From NCBI RefSeq assembly GCF_002831625.1, contig NZ_CP025116.1, positions 682,001 to 746,000 of the forward strand: a DNA stretch of 64,000 nucleotides. The letters are read 5' to 3'. This stretch comes from Nonlabens sp. MB-3u-79 (GTDB lineage: Bacteria; Bacteroidota; Bacteroidia; Flavobacteriales; Flavobacteriaceae). The first letter of the stretch is position 1. Every line of letters starts with the position of its first letter. A model generated the notes under the pieces. That model worked only from the letters and a program-made list of their open reading frames with translations, was not told where the DNA came from and made no database searches. Below are positions 46,679 to 55,910 of the stretch, piece after piece. The position numbers and the translations under genes were made by a program.

Positions 46679-49135
46679 ATGACTAAAAAAGAACTGTTTC
46701 ATATAGCCGAAGACTATTTCCAGCAACAAGGCTGGACGGCTTTTCCATTCCAAAAACAAACTTGGGATGCCTTTATATCTGGAAAAAATGGATTGCTCAA
46801 CGCGCCTACTGGAAGCGGTAAAACCTACGCGCTTTGGGTAGCCATCGTTTTGAACTACATCAAATCAAACCCAGATTACAAGACCAAAAATAAAAAAGGC
46901 CTAAAAGCCATCTGGATCACTCCACTGAGATCGCTTTCTCAAGAAATTGCGCAAACATCCCAAAAGTTTGTAGATGGAATCGGACTGCCTTTTACCGTAG
47001 GAATACGCTCTGGAGATACCTCCACAAAAGAAAGAGCCGCGCAAAAAAAGTCCCTACCCGACTTGTTGATCACCACACCTGAGAGTTTGCATTTATTACT
47101 CGCTACAAAAGACCACGTAAAATTATTTCAAGATTGTAATGCCATTATCATTGATGAATGGCATGAACTGCTAGGCACCAAACGCGGCGTTCAAATGGAA
47201 CTGGGACTTTCGCGTCTTGCTGGTATCAATAACAACCTACGCATTTGGGGAATTAGTGCCACCATCGGTAATCTCGAGCAAGCCAGACAGGTGTTATTAG
47301 GGGTAGATTCTTCTCGCTTTCGCGAAAGCGTGCTCATCAAAGCAAATCTGAAAAAGAAGATTGAAGTACGTTCCATCATACCAGAAAGTATGGATAAATT
47401 TCCATGGCGTGGTCACCTGGGTTTGCATTTACTGGAGGATGTTGTCAAGATTATCAATAAAAGCAGGTCTACGCTCATTTTTACCAATACAAGAGCACAG
47501 TGTGAACTTTGGTTTCAAGCGCTAATGCACCAACATCCAGAATTTGCCGGAGAAGTTGCGATGCACCACGGTTCTATCAATAAAGAAACGCGTATTTGGG
47601 TAGAAAATGCGATAAGAAATGAATCCTTAAAGGCTTGTATTTGTACCTCCTCGCTAGATTTAGGAGTAGATTTTGCGCCTGTAGAAACCATTATTCAAAT
47701 AGGCAGCCCAAAAGGTGTTGCTCGATTTTTACAACGTGCAGGAAGATCTGGACACCAACCTGGAGAAACTTCTGTGATCTACTTTTTGCCAACTCACGCA
47801 CTGGAATTAATAGAAGCCAGCGCATTACAAAAAGCAGTGACCACACAAGCGGTGGAAGATCGTTTGCCCTATTTGAACTGCTATGACGTGCTGATTCAAT
47901 ATTTGTGTACCCTAGCGGTGTCCGGCGGGTTTTATCCCAAAGAAATTTATCCTGAGGTGAAGGCAACTTTTTGTTATCAAGAGTTGACTTATGAAGAATT
48001 TGAATGGTGTTTAAAATTTATCGTTTATGGAAGTTCTTCCTTAGCTTCTTATGACGAGTATAAAAAGGTTTCTATAAATGAAGACGGCAGGTACTTTATA
48101 GACGATCGAGGTATCGCTATGAGACACCGATTGCAAATGGGAACCATCGTCACTGGAACTGATATTACGGTAAAATACGTCACTGGCGGTTACATAGGCT
48201 CTATTGAAGAGTACTTTATAAGCCAGCTATCCCGTGGAGATGTATTTGTTTTTGCAGGTCGCACGCTAGAATTCGTAAGACTCAAAGCAATGGTGGCACA
48301 AGTGCGCAATTCTGCTAGAAAAAAAGGCAAAGTGACCAGCTGGATGGGAAGCCGCATGCCACTAAGTTCACAACTAGGTGAGTTATTAAGAGAGGAGATG
48401 CAAAATTTCCAAAGCGAAAGCAAACGCACTCCAGAAGTCAAGGCTTTAAAAGACATTATCGCAAGACAGCAAGAAGAAAGCATTGTACCGCAAAACCATG
48501 AATTCCTAATTGAAACCTTTAAAACCAGAGAAGGATACCATTCGGTTTTTTATCCTTTTGAAGGAAGGCTGGTTCATATGGCAATGGCAGGATTGATCGC
48601 TTATCGCATCAGTTTGTTACAGCCTATTAGCTTTTCACTTGCCTATAATGATTACGGATTTGAAATCTTAAGCGATCAAGAATTTGATATGCAAAACGTG
48701 CTGGATAATAATTTAATCACTTCAGAAATGATACTGGAAGATTTAGAAGCCAGTGTGAATGCTACCGAACTTGCCAAAAGAAAATTTAGAGACATTGCCG
48801 TGATTGCAGGACTTGTTTTTACTGGCTATCCTAATAAGGCTGTAAAAGTAAAACACCTGCAAAGCAGCAGCCAGTTGCTTTTTGAAGTCTTTAGAGATCA
48901 TGAACCAGATAATTTACTCTTCCGTCAAGCCTATACAGAAACCTATGAGCAGGAAATAGAAGAATACCGATTGCGGGAAGCTTTTGAACGTATAGAAAAT
49001 CAAACTATCGTCTGGAAAGCTTGTGAGCGACCTACACCCTTCTCTTTCCCTATTATTACCGATCGCTTAAGAGAAAAACTGAGTAGTGAAAAACTAGCCG
49101 ATCGCATCAAAAGAATGCAGTTGAAATGGGAATAA
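46679..49135 (+). CDS. Lhr-like DEXH-box helicase (ligase-associated type)
   Basis: An 818-residue superfamily 2 helicase. Motif Q/I is FPFQKQTWDAFISG and NAPTGSGKTYALW near residue 42. Motif II is IIIDEWHELLGTKRG near residue 158 (the DEWH variant of Lhr). Motif III is WGISATIGN, motif IV LIFTNTRAQCELW, and motif VI FLQRAGRSGHQPG near 350. A winged-helix and Lhr-core C-terminal region follows. The Bacteroidota form usually belongs to a DNA-repair set with an ATP-dependent DNA ligase, an exonuclease and a phosphoesterase. None of these is next to it here. It has an in-frame palindromic repeat (47315-47330). Confidence 0.9.
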   Translation: MTKKELFHIAEDYFQQQGWTAFPFQKQTWDAFISGKNGLLNAPTGSGKTYALWVAIVLNYIKSNPDYKTKNKKGLKAIWITPLRSLSQEIAQTSQKFVDGIGLPFTVGIRSGDTSTKERAAQKKSLPDLLITTPESLHLLLATKDHVKLFQDCNAIIIDEWHELLGTKRGVQMELGLSRLAGINNNLRIWGISATIGNLEQARQVLLGVDSSRFRESVLIKANLKKKIEVRSIIPESMDKFPWRGHLGLHLLEDVVKIINKSRSTLIFTNTRAQCELWFQALMHQHPEFAGEVAMHHGSINKETRIWVENAIRNESLKACICTSSLDLGVDFAPVETIIQIGSPKGVARFLQRAGRSGHQPGETSVIYFLPTHALELIEASALQKAVTTQAVEDRLPYLNCYDVLIQYLCTLAVSGGFYPKEIYPEVKATFCYQELTYEEFEWCLKFIVYGSSSLASYDEYKKVSINEDGRYFIDDRGIAMRHRLQMGTIVTGTDITVKYVTGGYIGSIEEYFISQLSRGDVFVFAGRTLEFVRLKAMVAQVRNSARKKGKVTSWMGSRMPLSSQLGELLREEMQNFQSESKRTPEVKALKDIIARQQEESIVPQNHEFLIETFKTREGYHSVFYPFEGRLVHMAMAGLIAYRISLLQPISFSLAYNDYGFEILSDQEFDMQNVLDNNLITSEMILEDLEASVNATELAKRKFRDIAVIAGLVFTGYPNKAVKVKHLQSSSQLLFEVFRDHEPDNLLFRQAYTETYEQEIEEYRLREAFERIENQTIVWKACERPTPFSFPIITDRLREKLSSEKLADRIKRMQLKWE
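47315..47330. repeat. palindromic repeat copy 9, inside the helicase gene
   Basis: A perfect CGCTTTCGCGAAAGCG, read as Arg-Phe-Arg-Glu-Ser in VDSSRFRESVLIK, just after helicase motif III. Confidence 0.9.
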
Positions 49136-49157
49136 GGTCGTTATTAGATATAATTAT

Positions 49158-49194
49158 AAAAGCAAAGCCAAACTTCTAGTTTGGCTTTGCTTTT
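49158..49194. terminator. bidirectional terminator between helicase and hflX
   Basis: AAAAGCAAAGCCAAACT (49158-49174) pairs with AGTTTGGCTTTGCTTTT (49178-49194) around TCT. Confidence 0.93.
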
Positions 49195-49220
49195 AAATAC
49201 TGATAAAGGTTAAAGGATAC

Positions 49221-50435
49221 TTATTCCTCTTCTTCTACATAATCTGGATATAAAAACGAGTTATAAGGAAAACGTTCTACATGAATCTCACGTACTTTAT
49301 CATAGACTTTCTTACGAAAATCTTCCATATTCTCTTTCTCCGTAGCAGAAATAAAAATAACATTTTCGCCTAATTTTGACATCCAAGTCTCGCGCCACTC
49401 CTCTAAAGAATAATGAGCAGAAGTACGTTCTTCCATTAAATCAGTCTCGTCATAATCTTGAGCTTGATACGCATCAATCTTATTAAAAACCATTATGGTA
49501 GGCTTATCTACCGCGTCTATTTCTCCTAAAATGCGATTTACTGAAGCGATGTGATCTTCAAAAGACTCATGAGATATATCTACGATATGAAGCAACAAGT
49601 CAGACTCCCGTACCTCATCAAGTGTAGACTTAAAAGATTCTACGAGTTGCGTCGGTAATTTTCTAATAAAACCTACCGTATCTGTCAATAAGAAAGGCAA
49701 GTTGCCTATCACCACTTTTCTAACTGTGGTATCTAATGTTGCAAAGAGTTTGTTCTCAGCAAATACATCACTTTTAGAAACGACATTCATCAAGGTGCTT
49801 TTACCTACGTTGGTATAACCTACTAAAGAAACACGCACTAATTGACCACGGTTCCCGCGTTGCGTAGACATTTGCTTATCTATTGTAAGCAGTTTTTTCT
49901 TGAGTAATGTGATGCGGTCGCGCACGATACGTCTATCGGTCTCGATTTCCGTTTCTCCAGGACCACGCATTCCTATACCCCCTTTTTGTCGCTCCAAGTG
50001 AGTCCACAAACCTACTAATCGAGGTAATAAATATTGGTATTGCGCCAGTTCTACTTGAGTTCTCGCATAACTGGTTTGCGCTCGTTGAGCAAAAATGTCA
50101 AGAATCAGGTAGGTTCTATCGATAATTTTTGCCTCGAGTATTTTTTCAATGTTCTTTTGTTGTGCAGGAGAAAGCTCGTCATCAAAAATGATGGTTCCTA
50201 TGTTGTTTGCTCGCACATATGCAGCAACTTCTTCCATTTTACCTTTTCCTATAAAAGTTTTGGGATTGGGTTTTTGCATTTTTTGATGGAAACGTTTGCT
50301 AACGGTTGCACCAGCGGTATAAGCTAGAAACTCCAGCTCATCCATATATTCATTAAGCTTTTCCTCGTTTTGCTGTTTGGTAATAACACCTACAAGAATT
50401 GCTTTTTCGTATTCGTGATTTTCTAATTCTAACAT
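49221..50435 (-). CDS. hflX: ribosome-associated GTPase HflX
   Basis: A 404-residue GTPase that splits stalled ribosomes in other bacteria. The N-terminal domain (1-190) has the family signatures AGATVSKRFHQKMQKPNPKT, TIIFDDELSPAQQKNIEKIL and KGGIGMRGPGETEIETDRR. The G domain starts near 200, with VSLVGYTNVGKSTLMNVVSK (G1), DTTVRKV, FLLTDTVGFIRKLP (G3), MVFNKIDAYQAQ (G4) and VIFISATEKENM (G5). A short acidic tail YPDYVEEEE ends the protein. It is monocistronic and convergent with the helicase gene. Confidence 0.97.
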   Translation of the reverse strand: MLELENHEYEKAILVGVITKQQNEEKLNEYMDELEFLAYTAGATVSKRFHQKMQKPNPKTFIGKGKMEEVAAYVRANNIGTIIFDDELSPAQQKNIEKILEAKIIDRTYLILDIFAQRAQTSYARTQVELAQYQYLLPRLVGLWTHLERQKGGIGMRGPGETEIETDRRIVRDRITLLKKKLLTIDKQMSTQRGNRGQLVRVSLVGYTNVGKSTLMNVVSKSDVFAENKLFATLDTTVRKVVIGNLPFLLTDTVGFIRKLPTQLVESFKSTLDEVRESDLLLHIVDISHESFEDHIASVNRILGEIDAVDKPTIMVFNKIDAYQAQDYDETDLMEERTSAHYSLEEWRETWMSKLGENVIFISATEKENMEDFRKKVYDKVREIHVERFPYNSFLYPDYVEEEE

Positions 50436-50628
50436 AAAAGTTTTTAGACGTTTACAAAGATACTTTTTTCCCTTAAAGCAAAGTGAAATTTAGTAATAGC
50501 TTGTGAAAAGCAGAGGTAACATTTAGAGTCCTAACAACTCGTTAGCACCATAAACAATCGGATAACATATCAAGAATTAAGATAGGTATAAAAACCCGCA
50601 TTACCAAAAAAGTGACAGGCTCCTATTT

Positions 50629-51075
50629 TCACTTCTTCAAAAGCTCTTGCGCATTTTCAATAGCAAGCATGGTTCTGTCTTTAAGTTGAACGATTTCTTT
50701 TACTTCTTGTTCTAAAATAGGTAGTTTTTCATCTAAAGCCTCTTTAGTCTCTGGCGTTGGCTCTCCATAAGGAAACTTTTCAGAATAGTCTTGCATCCAT
50801 GACATCATAGCATCGTGTGAAGCTTTTAGATTTTCTGCGGCAGTGGCTATTTCTGATAACTCATTATCGTTTTCATTAGCGACTAACTCTCCTTTTAGCT
50901 CCATCAAGACTCCCATTTTAGGCATGATTTCATCGTGGACTTTCATCGCCTCTGACTTCAATAAATCATATGACTCCATTTGTATCTGTAATGCAACTTC
51001 TTCAGGAGTCGGGTCATTTTTACAAGCTATTAAAGTGAATAAAGCTATTGCGATGAGGTATAAGGTCTTTTTCAT
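50629..51075 (-). CDS. helical lipoprotein of unknown function
   Basis: 148 residues with a lipoprotein signal peptide (MKKTLYLIAIALFTLIAC, lipobox LIAC). The mature part is Glu/Lys-rich and helical (QMESYDLLKSEAMKVHDEIM, MKGELVANENDN-like segments, KLPILEQEVKEIVQLKDRTM), probably a short coiled coil. Similar proteins occur widely in flavobacteria without an assigned role; some are named viral A-type inclusion proteins for their coiled coil. No enzyme motif is seen. It is divergent from the deacetylase-family gene. Confidence 0.6.
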   Translation of the reverse strand: MKKTLYLIAIALFTLIACKNDPTPEEVALQIQMESYDLLKSEAMKVHDEIMPKMGVLMELKGELVANENDNELSEIATAAENLKASHDAMMSWMQDYSEKFPYGEPTPETKEALDEKLPILEQEVKEIVQLKDRTMLAIENAQELLKK

Positions 51076-51225
51076 TATTCAGATTTTATGACAAAGATAG
51101 TGGACAGAAAGTAACGTCAATTCATCAATCAACGATAAATTTCACTCTATTGTAATTTGATAGAACATTCTAAGACTTATTTTTGAGAAGTGATTTTCAC
51201 ATCTGTATTTTAAACCACAAGCCTA

Positions 51226-52149
51226 TTGTTTCCCATTGCATTCCATCCTATTTACCAGCATCCTTTGCCTGAAGGACATCGCTTCCCGATGCTCAAATAC
51301 GAATTACTGCCGCAACAATTACTGCATGAAGGGACTGCAATTCCAACAGACTTCTTTGAACCCAGTAAACGCTGTGATGATCAAGATATTTTAAGGGTAC
51401 ATACAGCTACTTACCTTCAAGAATTGAAGGCTCTTTCCCTAGATAAACGAGCCGCTAGAAAGCTGGGCTTCCCATTAAGTGAACAACTGGTGGAGCGTGA
51501 GCTACGCATTGCACAAGGAACTATTGAAGGCTGTCTAAAAGCTTACGATCATCGTGTAGCTATGAATATTGCTGGTGGCACTCATCATGCTTATACCGAT
51601 CACGGCGAGGCGTTTTGTTTACTCAATGATCAAGCGATTGCAGCGAGGTACTTGCAACATCACGGTCTTGCTGAAAAGATTCTGATCGTAGATCTCGATG
51701 TACATCAAGGAAATGGAACCGCTGAGATTTTCCAAAATGACGATAGTGTTTTTACCTTTTCTATGCACGGCGCTGGAAATTATCCGTTTAAAAAGGAACT
51801 TTCAGATTTAGATATCGCAGTTCCTGACGGTTCAGGAGATGAGGATTACCTCAGACTACTTAAAAACACACTGCCGGATTTGATCGCCCAAGAAAAGCCA
51901 GACTTTATTTTCTATTTGTGCGGTGTGGACGTTTTGCAAAGTGACAAACTAGGCAAACTGAGTATGACCCTTGATGGTTGTAAAGAACGAGATCTTTTTG
52001 CTTTGTCCGCTTTCGCGAAAGCGAGATCAAAAAACAACTCTTTAATACCTATTCAATGCAGTATGGGCGGTGGCTATTCTCCAGAAATAAAAACCATCAT
52101 TGAAGCTCATGCCAATACCTTTAGAATGGCTCGATCTATTTTTAACTAA
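51226..52149 (+). CDS. histone-deacetylase-superfamily amidohydrolase
   Basis: A 307-residue zinc enzyme. The start is TTG at 51226. An in-frame TAA lies 15 bp upstream, and the N-terminal FPIAFHPIYQHPLPEGHRFP block that begins here is conserved in the family. Active-site parts are NIAGGTHHAYTDHGEAFCLL (paired His), ILIVDLDVHQGNGTAEIF (Zn-binding Asp and His), FSMHGAGNYPF and FYLCGVDVLQSDKLGKLSM (second Zn Asp). It deacetylates an unknown amide such as acetylated lysine or a polyamine. An in-frame palindromic repeat lies at 52008-52023. A MITE-like element follows. Confidence 0.92.
   Translation: MFPIAFHPIYQHPLPEGHRFPMLKYELLPQQLLHEGTAIPTDFFEPSKRCDDQDILRVHTATYLQELKALSLDKRAARKLGFPLSEQLVERELRIAQGTIEGCLKAYDHRVAMNIAGGTHHAYTDHGEAFCLLNDQAIAARYLQHHGLAEKILIVDLDVHQGNGTAEIFQNDDSVFTFSMHGAGNYPFKKELSDLDIAVPDGSGDEDYLRLLKNTLPDLIAQEKPDFIFYLCGVDVLQSDKLGKLSMTLDGCKERDLFALSAFAKARSKNNSLIPIQCSMGGGYSPEIKTIIEAHANTFRMARSIFN
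52008..52023. repeat. palindromic repeat copy 10, inside the deacetylase gene
   Basis: A perfect CGCTTTCGCGAAAGCG, read as Ala-Phe-Ala-Lys-Ala in FALSAFAKARSKN. Confidence 0.9.
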
Positions 52150-52183
52150 AAGCTAGATCACAAAAACAAGTTATTTTTTAGTG

Positions 52184-52346
52184 ATACCAATTTGTTTTTT
52201 TTAAATGACGTATTAAAAATTTGAATTATTTTTTATCCCGTTTAGGAATAAAATCTAGCATAGCAGTAGCTACGGTTCTATTTTATGACGAAAAATGGCT
52301 GAAAAATAAACTAATTTTATGCGGCGTTTGAAAGATAAATTGGTAT
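52184..52346. mobile_element. MITE-like element with 10-bp perfect terminal inverted repeats
   Basis: ATACCAATTT (52184-52193) and AAATTGGTAT (52337-52346) are perfect inverted repeats. Allowing two mismatches they extend to 16 bp (ATACCAATTTrTyTTT). The 163-bp element fits between the deacetylase gene and the next convergent gene, has no open frame and is AT-rich. No clear target-site duplication is seen at the ends (GTG on the left, AAT on the right). Confidence 0.6.
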
Positions 52347-52356
52347 AATACCCCCT

Positions 52357-52785
52357 CTACGACAGCCAGCCTTTGGATCGCCAGCTACGAGCAAAAGCCC
52401 ATAATAACAATCCCAATAAAGGAATCAGGATAAAAAAGAATTGATCTGATACATTCATCATGTTCCACGCTCCAGTCCGTAAATGATATCCCGTAGAAAT
52501 AAAAATCGCTATTAGAGAAATCAATGAAAGTAAAACAGCCATTTTACGCTTAAATAGCAGGGCTACACTAGCAAAAAGAGCTGTAAAAATGGCTATCCCA
52601 TAATTAAAAAGATACCAAGAAGGTCTATTATTATAAAGTTCTAACTGTTCTTCATTCATAAGATCAGTTACCAATTCTGGATCAAGTATTTCTATAGTTA
52701 GAAAACCTAATCCTATAAGGTTCCACAGTAGAAAAAAAATTGCAACAATCCAGAATCCTATTTTAGGTTGATTAGAATAAGTCAT
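52357..52785 (-). CDS. small four-helix membrane protein of unknown function
   Basis: 142 residues with four hydrophobic segments: WIVAIFFLLWNLIGLGFLTI, YLFNYGIAIFTALFASVALL, MAVLLSLISLIAIFISTGYH and QFFFILIPLLGLLLWAFARS. There is an acidic loop ILDPELVTDLMNEEQ between helices one and two. Such proteins are common in flavobacteria as sugar-transporter or hypothetical membrane proteins. I see no catalytic residue pattern. The C-terminus RSWRSKGWLS is basic and probably cytoplasmic. Confidence 0.6.
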   Translation of the reverse strand: MTYSNQPKIGFWIVAIFFLLWNLIGLGFLTIEILDPELVTDLMNEEQLELYNNRPSWYLFNYGIAIFTALFASVALLFKRKMAVLLSLISLIAIFISTGYHLRTGAWNMMNVSDQFFFILIPLLGLLLWAFARSWRSKGWLS

Positions 52786-52946
52786 AACATAATGTTTTAA
52801 TAATAAGAGCTTAAAGTTACTAAAAAGTCAACAAAAGTCAATTCCTATTTTGGTCCTATTAAAAATAGGTGTTGATAAAATTAGCCTTCGAAATCGTTTG
52901 AGTTGTCAAAAAAAATTAACTTGCGCATGCAAAAACAGCCAGAATC

Positions 52947-54221
52947 ATGAACAACCGATCTATGAAACCAGAAAGTCTAATGATGTCTTATGGTTATAAA
53001 CCAGAACTATCTGAGGGAGCTATAAAATGTCCTATATTTTTAACCTCTACGTTTGTCTTTAAAAGCGCAGAAGAAGGAAAAGCCTTTTTTGAGTTGGCTT
53101 ACGGTAAAAGAGAGAAACTTCCTGGTGAAGAAATGGGGTTGATCTACAGTCGTATTAACAATCCAGATCTAGAAGTACTAGAAAACAGATTGCGTCTTTG
53201 GGATCAAGCAGATGATTGCGCCGTTTTTTCGAGCGGAATGAGTGCTATTTCTACGGTTCTTTTAGAATTTTTAAAGCCTGGAGACTTGTTGTTATTTAGC
53301 TCTCCTACTTACGGAGGTACAGATCATTTTATCAATCATTTCCTTCCAAAAATAGGCGTTCATACTTTAGGCTTTACCTCTGAAATGACAGAAGATGAAT
53401 TATATGAAACTATTGCAAATTCAGGTCATGCAGACCGGTTAACTCATGTTCATCTGGAGACCCCTGCAAATCCTACCAATGCACTTATAGACATAGAAAT
53501 GATACGTCGCGTGGTAGACCGTTTTAAAACAGAAGAAAAAGTAATTGTTGCTGTAGATAATACTTATATGGGACCCCTATGGCAGCACCCTTTAAAACAC
53601 GGAGCTGATCTGGTGATGTACAGCGCCACTAAATACATAGGCGGGCACAGTGATTTGATCGCTGGAGCAGTTTTAGGAAATGCTGAGTTGATGGTGCGTG
53701 TGAAAACACTGCGTACCTTTCTAGGGAATATGGCGTCACCTCACACTGGCTGGATGTTGTTGCGTAGTCTAGAAACTTTGAAAATAAGAATGGAAGCTAT
53801 GCAAGCTAATGCTATTCAAGTAGCCAATTTCCTAAAAGACCACAAGAAAGTAGCTCAAATCAAATACTTAGGACTTATCCAAGAAGGGACTCGCAATTAC
53901 GAGATTTACAAAAAACAATGCTCTGGTCCAGGTGCCATGGTTAGTTTTTGTATTAAAGGTGGTGAAAAGGAAGCTTTTAAATTCCTCAACTCTCTAAAGC
54001 TTGTAAAACTTGCCGTGAGTCTAGGCGGGACAGAAAGCCTTGCAGAACATCCTAAAAGCATGACACACGCAGGCGTGGACGAACAACATCTAGAAAACAT
54101 AGGAGTAACTGATGCGCTGGTAAGATTATCTATAGGTGTAGAAAATTATGAAGATTTAATATGGGATGTTTCTCAAGCATTAGATCAAGTTGCTGTAAAC
54201 GAACATGCTATGGCAGAATAA
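52947..54221 (+). CDS. Cys/Met-metabolism PLP enzyme (cystathionine gamma-synthase / methionine gamma-lyase family)
   Basis: A 424-residue fold-type I PLP enzyme. The substrate-entry region is IKCPIFLTSTFVFKSAEEGK, then YSRINNPDLEVLENRLRLWD, and SSGMSAISTVLLEF for phosphate binding. The cofactor Asp is in VIVAVDNTYMGPLWQHPLKH, and the PLP Lys lies in LVMYSATKYIGGHSDLIAG near residue 228. The C-terminal domain has SLGGTESLAEHPKSMTHAGV and LVRLSIGVENYEDLIWDV. Length and motifs cannot decide between synthase and lyase. An alternative start is the Met five codons on. It is monocistronic. Confidence 0.9.
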   Translation: MNNRSMKPESLMMSYGYKPELSEGAIKCPIFLTSTFVFKSAEEGKAFFELAYGKREKLPGEEMGLIYSRINNPDLEVLENRLRLWDQADDCAVFSSGMSAISTVLLEFLKPGDLLLFSSPTYGGTDHFINHFLPKIGVHTLGFTSEMTEDELYETIANSGHADRLTHVHLETPANPTNALIDIEMIRRVVDRFKTEEKVIVAVDNTYMGPLWQHPLKHGADLVMYSATKYIGGHSDLIAGAVLGNAELMVRVKTLRTFLGNMASPHTGWMLLRSLETLKIRMEAMQANAIQVANFLKDHKKVAQIKYLGLIQEGTRNYEIYKKQCSGPGAMVSFCIKGGEKEAFKFLNSLKLVKLAVSLGGTESLAEHPKSMTHAGVDEQHLENIGVTDALVRLSIGVENYEDLIWDVSQALDQVAVNEHAMAE

Positions 54222-54322
54222 CATCTATGATCTGAGAAAAGTGTTTTAAAGAGAAAAAGTGCTCTTTGACACTTTCTTTGGTCCTAATTATGCGAACTTT
54301 GCATAAGCCCCGTTACTATACT

Positions 54323-54874
54323 ATGAAATTAAGATTACCTCTCCTATTACTGTTTATAAGTGTTGCTTTTTTAAGTACTGCACAAGAACAAGTTGTTAGC
54401 CTAGCAACTCCATTAACTGATAATTGTAAAAGTTTATTAGATAAAAAATTAGATTTTCTAATAGATGGAAGTTTTCAAGATGAATCTTCATTAAAGAAAG
54501 AAATCGCAAGGTTGAAAGAATGTGGTTTAGACGATTTTGATGTGAAATTTTTTGCCCGCATGGAATCCATGTCAGCCATGTTGCGCAAGATGACCCAAAA
54601 AAAAGAACTGGAGCAAATGAGCTTTGAAGATCTATTTACTGAAATAGAAAAAATAAAAGCGACAAGTGGTTTTATACAAGTTAAGAAAATCACCTTTTTA
54701 TCAGAAACCCTTGCAACTCGAAAAGGAAATTTAAAAAACTGGAATGAGGATGTCAAAGTTTTTCAGGAATTGGGCGCTTCAAAAAATGTGATCTCACAAG
54801 TATTTGAATATTTAGAAACCCATCCTGATAATACAAAAAGCTATCAGGAAATTTTAGAGTCTTTGAAGAAGTAA
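54323..54874 (+). CDS. secreted helical protein of unknown function
   Basis: I use the ATG at 54323 (MKLRLPLLLLFISVAFLSTA, a signal peptide) and not a TTG at 54266, giving 183 residues. The mature part has two cysteines (PLTDNCKSLLDKKLDFLIDG, EIARLKECGLDDFDVKFFA) and charged helices (MTQKKELEQMSFEDLFTEIE, FQELGASKNVISQVFEYLET). No family is recognised. Its 3' end overlaps the remnant ABC ATPase in another frame. Confidence 0.55.
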   Translation: MKLRLPLLLLFISVAFLSTAQEQVVSLATPLTDNCKSLLDKKLDFLIDGSFQDESSLKKEIARLKECGLDDFDVKFFARMESMSAMLRKMTQKKELEQMSFEDLFTEIEKIKATSGFIQVKKITFLSETLATRKGNLKNWNEDVKVFQELGASKNVISQVFEYLETHPDNTKSYQEILESLKK

Positions 54875-55167
54875 ATGCGCTTTCTATGGGAGAACGCAGG
54901 TTTTTAGAATTACTACTGGTTATTCATTCTGAGCGACCATTTATTTTGCTGTACGAGCCCTTTTCCATGATTGGACCTATTCAAATAGAACGTGTCCGAC
55001 AAATTATTACACAAGTAAAGCCATGTAAAGGAATAGTTATAAGCGATCATTATTATGATAAGGTTCTCGAAATGGCAGATGAAAGTTTTATTTTAAAGGA
55101 TGCCACTTTAATTCCTGTAGCTGCTTATAAAGACTTAAAAACAGCCTTTATTTGTGATTCAATATAA
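54842..55167 (+). pseudogene. remnant of an ABC transporter ATPase
   Basis: The frame encodes about 93-108 residues matching only the second half of an ABC ATPase. The signature is NALSMGERRFLELL (LSGG changed to LSMG). Walker B is RPFILLYEPFSMI, with the catalytic-neighbour Asp changed to Tyr. The D-loop and H-loop region is KGIVISDHYYDKVLEMADES. Walker A and the whole N-terminal half are missing; upstream lies the end of another gene. Its 3' end overlaps the convergent TPR gene by 20 bp. It cannot hydrolyse ATP as it stands. A regulatory role for the fragment is possible but not supported. Confidence 0.75.
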
Positions 55168-55885
55168 TAGTGTCACTCAATTTTTTTACTTCTGCAAAAG
55201 TAGTTTTGTGTAATTTTGCGTTTGGACTACTCATGTAATTAAATTCGGAAAGCAATTCTTCTACCAATTCTTTTGCTTCTTTTGGTTTTTCTCGTTCTAA
55301 TAAAAATTGAGCTAATACCAATCGCTCTGGATAATTAGAATACCGTAAATCAAGCGCTCTAAGATTTTTCTCTGCATTATTAAATTTCCCTAAAGCCTTA
55401 TAAGACAAACCTAAATAAAATAAGATTTTAGACGCTCTGAATTCTGAATTGGCTTTAAGAGACTTTGCAACTGCCACAACCTTTTCATAATTTTTCAAAT
55501 AGTAATTTGTCATTACTAGTTGTTCTTGAACATACACGTCATTTTTGTGAGGGCCATCTAAAACCGTTTGGTAATTAAGTAGCGCTTCTTGATACTCTTC
55601 TCTCTTAAAATAGGCGTCTGCAAGCGCTACCCGGTTTGCAAAAGTGTCTGAAAACTCCACCTTTTCAGTGAGCTCCTTTATTCTTTTAGAAGGGTTAATG
55701 GTAGAGGTGATCTCGTTGCTTATTCCTTGAGCATCTTTATTGATAAAGACATTCATAAATAAATAGATCAACGATCCAATTACTGGCAGAAATAAAACAA
55801 TGGCGTACCAATAGATCTCTCTTCTGTTTTTATAAGCGTCATAACAGCAATATACTTGTAAAGCAAGGGTGAGGTAATATATCAT
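55148..55885 (-). CDS. membrane-anchored TPR-repeat protein
   Basis: 245 residues. Two hydrophobic segments at the start (YYLTLALQVYCCYDAY and WYAIVLFLPVIGSLIYLFMN) resemble the N-terminal membrane domain of phospholipase D-like proteins. TPR-type helical pairs follow from about residue 80 (FANRVALADAYFKREEYQEA, YYLKNYEKVVAVAKSL, FYLGLSYKALGKFNNAEKNL). A scaffold role at the membrane is inferred; no catalytic motif is seen. It is followed at 26 bp by the CNNM/CBS gene upstream in the same direction, so they may be an operon. Confidence 0.7.
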   Translation of the reverse strand: MIYYLTLALQVYCCYDAYKNRREIYWYAIVLFLPVIGSLIYLFMNVFINKDAQGISNEITSTINPSKRIKELTEKVEFSDTFANRVALADAYFKREEYQEALLNYQTVLDGPHKNDVYVQEQLVMTNYYLKNYEKVVAVAKSLKANSEFRASKILFYLGLSYKALGKFNNAEKNLRALDLRYSNYPERLVLAQFLLEREKPKEAKELVEELLSEFNYMSSPNAKLHKTTFAEVKKLSDTIILNHK

Positions 55886-55910
55886 TGGTAATTAGACTAT
55901 ATATAATTGA

